Of a DNA stretch of 64,000 nucleotides, positions 57,901-64,000 are shown piece by piece; the first letter of the stretch is position 1, and the number at the start of each line of letters is the position of its first letter. The notes below the pieces were generated by a model. That model saw only the letters and a list, made by a program, of their open reading frames with translations, was not told the origin of the DNA and did no database searches. The translations under genes were made by a program, and so were the position numbers. Where the stretch lies: NCBI GenBank assembly GCA_002007465.1, contig LNAC01001222.1, forward strand, positions 62,001-126,000, written 5' to 3'. Source of the stretch: Ailurus styani. Lineage: Eukaryota; Chordata; Mammalia; Carnivora; Ailuridae.

Positions 57901-58019
57901 CTCAACTGTGATAAAGGGGCTCACAAGTCATTATTATATTTTCTAGTTGTAACAAATAAAAATTTTAAAATATGAAGATGAGTTCATTTTCTACTTAAGT
58001 CTAAAATATCAGCATGGTG

Positions 58020-58228
58020 GGGCACCTGGGCGGCTCAATTGGTTAGGTGTCTGACTCTTGATTTCAGCTCAGATCATGATCTCAGTGTCCTGGGATCCAG
58101 CCCCTTGTCAAGCTCCATGCTCAGCAGGGAGTCTATTTGAGATTCTCTTCCTCTCCCTCAGTCCCCCCCCCACTCATGTATGCATGCGCTCTTTCTCTAA
58201 AATAAAAAAATAAATCTTTAAGAAATAA
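58020..58228 (+). mobile_element. Can-SINE, older type
   Basis: 'ggggcacctgggcggctcaa', 'gactcttgatttcagctcag', 'gctcagcagggagtctattt' and an A-rich tail are present in order. A decayed target-site duplication is not clear. Confidence 0.93.
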
Positions 58229-58884
58229 TAACTGTTGAACTGTTGAATAAGAACTGTTGAATTATTTGATACATTGAAGCAAGCTAGCTGGGATGTTTTT
58301 TCTTATCTTGATTTTTTTTCCTAAAAATCCCCAAACCGAGAATAATAGGAAGTAAATACAGTTGACCACATCCAACTTATGATCAATCTCCATCACTCAC
58401 GTCTAGTCTATAAAAGAGAAGATCAGATGCTTGAAAGAATGATTTGAGAGTGCCATTAACATAATGAGTTGTAGGTCAAGGGAATAGAACCCTTCCCCTT
58501 CTTGTGGAGTTCATGACTTTTGTCAGCAAAGGGTAATTAGAGGTTCCTACAGGTTATTTTTCAGAAGCAATCTTCTATGTCTCTATATTTTGGAATCAAT
58601 AATGTTGGGGTAACTGAGGAGCTATTTTCTGGTTCTGAAAAGTGGAAAAACTTAACAGGAGACACAGAGCCTGTTTGGAGATTTGTAGGCCTGGAATTCT
58701 TCTGTATAAAGGGAATGCCCAGGCAGAGAGTCCTTTGCCCACAACCATTCCATCTCTCACCTTCTTCATGTTCATGTTATTTTCCACAATTTGTTGGCTC
58801 TTCCCAGCTCTGGAGTGGTGCCCTGTTTTCTATCCTCCTGGTGACTTATCTCTAGGACCCCTTTGATTCCCCTCATCTGCCTGA
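58229..58884. other. Unique sequence, no supported gene
   Basis: A 92-codon plus-strand frame (58577-58855) overlaps two others of 63 and 74 codons. No domain or splice support is seen. Confidence 0.5.
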
Positions 58885-60115
58885 GGCCTAGGGTGACCGT
58901 TTTCCAAAATAGCTCAATCATTTCACATGCCCGCCATTAGAGTATGAGGGTTCTGATTTCTCTTGTTACTTGTTACTCTGTCTTTTTATTTTATTTTATT
59001 TTTTTTTTTAAAGATTTTATTTATTTATTTGACACAGAGAGAGAGAGATCAGATCACAGCTAGGCAGAGAGGCAGGCAGAGAGAGAGGAGGAAGCAGGCT
59101 CCCTGCCGAGCAGAGAGCCCGATGTGGGCCTCGATCCCAGGACCCTGGGATCATGACCTGAGCCGAAGGCAGCGGCTTTAACCCACTGAGCCACCCAGGC
59201 GCCCCATGTCTTTTTAAATATAGAAACACTAATGGTTGTGAAGTATCTCTTTGTGGTTTTGATTTGTATTTCCTTAATCACTAATGATGTCACAGATCTT
59301 TTCATGGGCTTTTTGTACAAAATTTTGTATTTTTTCTTTTGAGAAGCATCTATCCAGATTCTTCACCCATTTTTAAATTGAATTATCTGGGGTTTGTTGT
59401 TGTTATTATTGAGTTATAATTGTTCCCTGTGCATTTGCAAGGAATATATGTTCTACACTTGTTTGGTGGACTGTTGTATTGATATCTGTTAAGTCTAGTT
59501 TTTTTATAGTGTTGTTCAAGTCTTTTATTTCCTTATTGATTACTGTCCCATTGTTCTACACATTACTGAAAATGGGATATTGAAGTCTTCAACTATTATT
59601 ACTGAATTGCCAATTTCTCTCTTCAATTCTTTCAGTCTTTGATTTATGTAATTTAAAGGCTCTCTGGTGAGGTATATATGTATTTATAATTATTATATGT
59701 TCTTGATTTATTGACCCCTTTATCATTATAAAATATCTTCTTCATCTCCAGTAATAATTTGTCTTAAAGTCCATTTTTTATAACATTAGCATAGCCACTC
59801 CAACTTCCTTGAGGTTACTGACTGCATGGTATATCTTTTTACATCATTTTGCTTTCAACCTATTTTTGTCTTTGAATATAAAATGTCTCTCTTACAGAGC
59901 ATATGGTTGAAGCACAGGGTTGGGGAAGGGGAAATTGGAAAAGTTAAAATGCCACAAAAACTGTTCTTAATGAGATTCAACCATTTTTCTTAGATAAATG
60001 CTCACTCAATTTCTGTAAGCCTTTGTGGTTAATTTTTGGAGTTCTGAAAATGTTGATCCTGAATATCTTTTCTAGTGTTTTCATTTCTTTTATGGATGAA
60101 AAATTGGGAAGTTTT
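58885..60115 (-). mobile_element. L1M with internal deletion, antisense
   Basis: After the SINE, 'atctctttgtggttttgatt' and 'gagaagcatctatccagatt' are the complement of the ORF2 end. 59420-59890 ('gtgcatttgcaaggaatata', 'ttctacacattactgaaaat', 'agtataaaaat'-like sequence) is the complement of an upstream part of L1. 60000-60110 ('ctgaaaatgttgatcctgaa') is a still more upstream part. The middle of ORF2 is missing. Confidence 0.8.
58989..59205 (-). mobile_element. Young mustelid-type Can-SINE, antisense
   Basis: It is full length, with 'ggcagcggctttaacccact' and 'gagccacccaggcgcccc'. The target-site duplication is tgtcttttta (58979-58988 and 59207-59216). It is the same sublineage as the copy at 11661-11876 ('ctccctgccgagcagagagc'). 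Confidence 0.96.
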
Positions 60116-61274
60116 ATTCCATCATTTTCAGAAATGTAACTATGTAACCTGATATTTTAAAGTGATGTAGCAGCAAAAGATATAAGATATTCATAAATGT
60201 CTATAAACTACAAAAGAGAAACATCGATATAATACTGGAAATGCAAAAATAATAATCACAAATCCTGCAGACATGCCTTTTGATGACTACATTATAGAAT
60301 GGTTGGTCAGTGGGTTCACAGTGGAATTATTTTTAGAACAAGGGAAAAAGAATGTCTGCTTGATATATGAGAATATGTGGAATTGTTTCTACATTTTTAT
60401 TCTTCAGACATACTTTACTTCCTCTGAATGGGAAATTTTATCCTCTTGTTTCTGAGTATACATTTCCCTTTGCTTAGACTAGAATCACTCCTTAATATGC
60501 TTGACTATCTCCTCCTTGGTTCAAGAGATCCTGCTACATGCTTCTGTGGCATCCTGATTTTTATAGTCACAACATCAATCACATTAAACTGCAATTGTTC
60601 CTTAAATTTCTATCTTTACCAATAAAATTTGAGTTTTGGTGAGAGCAGAGCAAATTTCATTATGTTTCTAATACTTACAAGACAACTCAATACATGTTAA
60701 CTAAATTAAAATGATACAAGTTTGGATCATATTAGAGCAAGAAAGATTCAAAAACCCATTTTAAAATTCTACTTCCCTACCATCTTTTGCATCTTTTTCT
60801 TCTTTCTCACTTATTTAGCTTGGGAAAGTCCTTAAATGCTAAAACACTTGGCCCTTTGCTAGAAAACAACATTGCATTATTTTATTCTGATATAATTAAC
60901 ATCACTGGAAGAGTTTAAAAAAGAAAAAGCTGTTATCTGTGTAGGATACCGTAGAAGTACTCTAAACAGGAAATTACTTGGAGAATTATCCCCAAAGAGA
61001 GCCTTATTATAATACACAATTATAGTGTATTGCAGAAAAGGCCACATGCTCTCATGCACTTGAGGCCTCTGAAAAGCATCTACACTAGAAAGTTTCATTT
61101 GCTGAAGATCACTGAAAAAAATTACACATCAAAGACTAGCTATTTTTACTATTTAGAATGTGAATATCTAGCATCATCATCTCTGTGAAGAATCATAAAA
61201 TTAAGAGAACTCCCAAAGCTTCCTAGAGGCAAGCTCTAACCATGGAGTTTAATCATTTCAATTATGTTTTATTT
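60116..61274. other. Unique AT-rich sequence, no gene seen
   Basis: Open frames of 60-73 codons are not recognisable. No repeat family is identified. Confidence 0.5.
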
Positions 61275-62315
61275 ATTCATAGTTTTTTTTGTTGATTCAT
61301 AGATTCATTTATTAAATAACAGTCCAGGTACTGTCTTACACCCTTGGAATTATAAAGATGAATAAGGCTAGTTTCTTTCTCTGAGAAATTTACATTCTAG
61401 GGATAAGAGAGATATGGAAAAATATAATAACTGTATGATGTGATAATTGCTCTGATGAATCTATATACCAGAGGAAGCATATAACTCCAGTTGGGAAGAA
61501 GGGTGAGAAGGAATCTCATAAGAAATGTAATCAAATCATATTGAAATAAAAGTATGAGTTATTCAGATGGATGAAGGAAAGAAATATATTGCAAGGGAAG
61601 GTGATAGGTTGGAAATTAACAGGTTAATACATGTTAACTAATGTTAATGTTAAAATGGGATCTTTTCCAATCTGGAGTTTTAGATGATGTTTTCAAGCTG
61701 ATTATAATAGATGTCAAAAGCCTGCACATTCTAAGATTGGTGTTAGATCATCTATTAATGCCCACAAATATCCACTTGCATAGCCATTATCAGTATTTCT
61801 GGTAGAGGTTATTCGCGGTCTTCTACCTAGACAATGGAAAGATAAAATCTTCATACAGCTTGGTTGAAAATATTTAATATCTGAAACTAGAGAACATTTG
61901 TTTATTTTGGAATGATAAGGAGTCAGCTCAGGATTTTACCTAAGTACGTTCAAGAACAATTCAATTGAATAGTTTTTAAAGGGAAGTGGTGGCAAAGAAT
62001 AATTGTACTTTCTGCTTGCACCTTACTAAGTTAATTCCTTAATCAATTAGTAACAGCAATCTCAGAGAGTTTGGTGTGCACAGGGATTGCAAATAATTTG
62101 TCAGATTGAAAGCCATAGGCCTGATCATAGAAAGCCCCACATATATTGTTAAGGTGTATAGGGGTGGTGGTGGAGTACCTGATCAGAGTTGCCTTTTAGG
62201 AAGTCACTTCTCTAGACATATGGAATCATAGTAGAATGAATTAAATATTGAAATGTGATGACCACTAAGTAGGTAATTACAATATTCTAGGCAAGAGCTA
62301 TAAGGACCAAAACTA

Positions 62316-62472
62316 AAGGAAAAGAAAGAAAGAAAAAGGAAGGAAGGAAGGAAGAAAGGAAGGAAGGAAGGAAGGAAGGAAGGAAGAAAGGAAGGAAGGA
62401 AGGAAGGAAGGAAGGAAGGAAGGAAGGAAGGAAGGAAGAAAGAAAGAAATAAGGAAAGAAAGAAAGAAAAGA
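62316..62472. repeat. (GGAA)n/(GAAA)n microsatellite
   Basis: GAAA units, a long GGAA block with single GAAA interruptions, then GAAA units again. The SINE to its right is inserted at its end. The minus-strand frame across it is a Ser/Phe/Leu/Pro run without meaning. Confidence 0.95.
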
Positions 62473-62653
62473 GGGGTGCCTAGGTGGCTTCGTCACTAAG
62501 CATCTTCCTTTGGCTCAGGTCATGATCCCAGGGTCCTGGAATTGAGCCCCACAGGAAAGAAAGAAAGAAAAGAGGGGTGCCTAGGTGGCTTCGTCACTAA
62601 GCATCTTCCTTTGGCTCAGGTCATGATCCCAGGGTCCTGGAATTGAGCCCCAC
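62452..62653. repeat. Perfect 101-bp tandem duplication
   Basis: 62452-62552 is repeated exactly at 62553-62653. The unit starts 'aggaaagaaagaaagaaaag' and ends 'ggaattgagccccac'. It holds the end of the microsatellite (probably the SINE's left target duplication) and the first roughly 80 bp of the SINE head. Confidence 0.97.
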
Positions 62654-62771
62654 ATCAGGCTCCCTACTCAGGGGGAAGCCTGCTTCTCCTTCTCCCACTT
62701 CCCCTGCTTGTGTTTCCTCTCTTACTGCCTCTTTTTCTGTCAAATAAGTAAATAAAATCTTTTTTAAAAAA
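62473..62771 (+). mobile_element. Can-SINE with duplicated head
   Basis: 'ggggtgcctaggtggcttcg' and 'tcctttggctcaggtcatga' occur twice because of the 101-bp duplication. The second copy continues into 'caggctccctactcaggggg', 'gtcaaataagtaaataaaat' and an A run. The word aaggaaagaaagaaa stands before the first head and again after the tail, as expected of a target-site duplication in the microsatellite. Confidence 0.95.
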
Positions 62772-63055
62772 AGGAAAGAAAGAAATAGAGCTCAAGAGAT
62801 ATTTGGGAGACAGAATACATGAGTTGGTTATCAATTACATATAATATATAGAAAAAGAATTTGAGCATTGTCAAGAATTCTGTCTTAAGATGTCTACTAA
62901 AATGGAGAACATCTATGGAGGAACAATGTGAATAGAGGGGGAATTTATTTTTAGATTGGATAAGTGGTGCATAAATTGCCTCTGGGACATCCAGGTGGAG
63001 CTAGATGTATAGGTCTAGCCCCTAGAAAGAGGCCAGAGTTGAAAATACAGTTGCA

Positions 63056-64000
63056 CTTGTTTTTATCTATTATGAAGGCACAAATGTCATATGACACAGT
63101 CTGAATGAGATGCAATTAGAAATTTGCTACATGGAGGAGTTTTTACATCCAGGAACGTTTTTACATCCCGGCTTGCAAAAGATGTAGTCGGCTGGCATGT
63201 CCCCTGTCCTCTTTTCCTTTGTCATTTCCCCTTTCTTCTTCCTACCTGCAATGAGATCCTGAGGACTGAGGGTCCAAAAGCCATTCGAATCCATTGGTAA
63301 CAGCATAAGGACAATATCTGCAAGCTAGGAATTAGGGAGCAGAAAGTTAGAGTCAGGATCAGTATCACTAAAATACCCTGGACTCCTGTATTTCTTCTTA
63401 CATGAGATAAATAAACCCATAAATATTTAATCCATTATTAATAAGAGTGTATATTTAGAGTTAAATACTGTCAAAACGGATACAGGCATCATTCATTCTT
63501 ACAAGCTAATTGATAAGAGTTTATTAATGCCCAAGGTACTCAAGTATTCAGGAACTAATCTGTTTTTTTTACCATGTGCATACGCTGAGTTGCCACAGAA
63601 GCCAAAAAAAAAAAAAAAATGAGAAAGAGCTGTGTAGAAAGGAGCAAGGGAACAAATTAACGCAAATAAGCCTAAGAAAAGTCGAGTAAAACTGACCTAG
63701 CATTTCAGTTGTTTACTAACTTAATTCTAGAGCTATGTGTCGGGCATTCATATCAGTGAGTAGTCCCCTCGGGGCAGCTAAAGTCAGTATAGATTTTCCT
63801 ACATGGTTTCTCAATCATTGCAGTTGCCTTCCTGATGGTTTTGCTGAAATCTATTCTTATTCTTCATCTTTGTTTTTATTTCTGTCCCTCAACTCCCTGA
63901 CTTCTGGGTGTCTCTAGTCTTGGACTGAATCTCCATTGCCGTGTGTGCTCGAGAATCACACAAACATCGTGAACTCCCTCTGTTTGTGTAATAAAAGGGG
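63056..64000. other. Unique sequence to the window end, no gene seen
   Basis: No repeat family or gene is recognised. There is an A run at 63606-63619, and a 60-codon frame at 63735-63917 without recognisable features. Confidence 0.5.

Larger units (their letters stand above)
61275..63055 (-). mobile_element. Long L2 element, antisense, broken by later insertions
   Basis: The 3' end comes first ('gattcatttattaaataaca', 'gtactgtcttacacccttgg', 'tttacattctagggataaga'). The complement of the reverse-transcriptase end follows (62090-62310: 'aggtaattacaatattctag', 'gcaagagctataaggacc'). After the microsatellite and SINE a further upstream part appears (62970-63050: 'gggacatccaggtggagcta'). The order fits one old L2 copy. 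Confidence 0.65.

Noticed and set aside
62287..62496. Ser/Phe/Leu/Pro repeat protein
   Set aside because: Translation of the GGAA microsatellite in reverse.
1..64000. CRISPR array, bacterial operon or phage-like system
   Set aside because: All repeats are eukaryotic retroelements or microsatellites, there are no regularly spaced repeat-spacer units, and coding density is near zero.

Overview
This is a mammalian nuclear DNA window, almost certainly from a caniform carnivore and most likely a mustelid (weasel, mink, ferret, marten group). The evidence is the repeats. About 25 carnivore tRNA-derived SINEs (Can-SINE/SINEC) are present, six of them from a young subfamily. The young head contains GGGTTAAAGCCTCTGCC or GGTTAAAGCCGCTGCC (or its complement) followed by the 'ttcggctcaggtcatgatc' core. 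From memory this variant marks mustelids, not dogs, cats, bears or seals. Several LINE-1 3' ends are also of the carnivore type. The species assignment is an inference from recalled repeat consensus sequences, because no database search was possible.

I find no protein-coding gene, exon, functional RNA gene, CpG island or promoter that I can support. All open reading frames are short. The longest (177 codons, 16952-17485) is about what chance gives in 64 kb of six-frame sequence. The window is AT-rich and reads as intergenic or deep-intronic DNA.

Layout: 0.5-3.8 kb holds old L1M, L2 and MIR fragments. 3.8-6.4 kb is unique sequence ending in an 85-bp alternating purine-pyrimidine tract. 6.7-16.9 kb mixes SINEs, MIRs, an old LINE (7.4-8.1 kb) and a carnivore L1 3' end (10.1-10.7 kb). 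16.9-19.8 kb is mostly unique. 20.5-24.4 kb is a degraded L1 split by two later L1s and two SINEs. 24.4-33 kb is mostly unique. 33.1-38 kb is a stack of L1s, including one with a classic 5' inversion. 38.9-39.3 kb is an ancient CR1/L3 fragment. 39.3-53.9 kb is mostly unique, with L2, MIR, MER5-like and a few SINE copies, and two CTCF-like motifs. 53.95-54.34 kb is a SINE pair containing the only assembly gap. 54.8-60.1 kb is L1/L2/SINE-rich. 61.3-63.1 kb is an antisense L2 broken by a GGAA microsatellite and by a SINE with a perfect 101-bp tandem duplication.

The most informative content is the record of retrotransposition: target-site duplications, a shared insertion site used twice, twin-primed L1 inversions, a 5'-truncated SINE, and microsatellites grown from A-rich tails. 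No new biological system is evident. A few unique segments look like possible conserved non-coding elements and are listed as candidates only.
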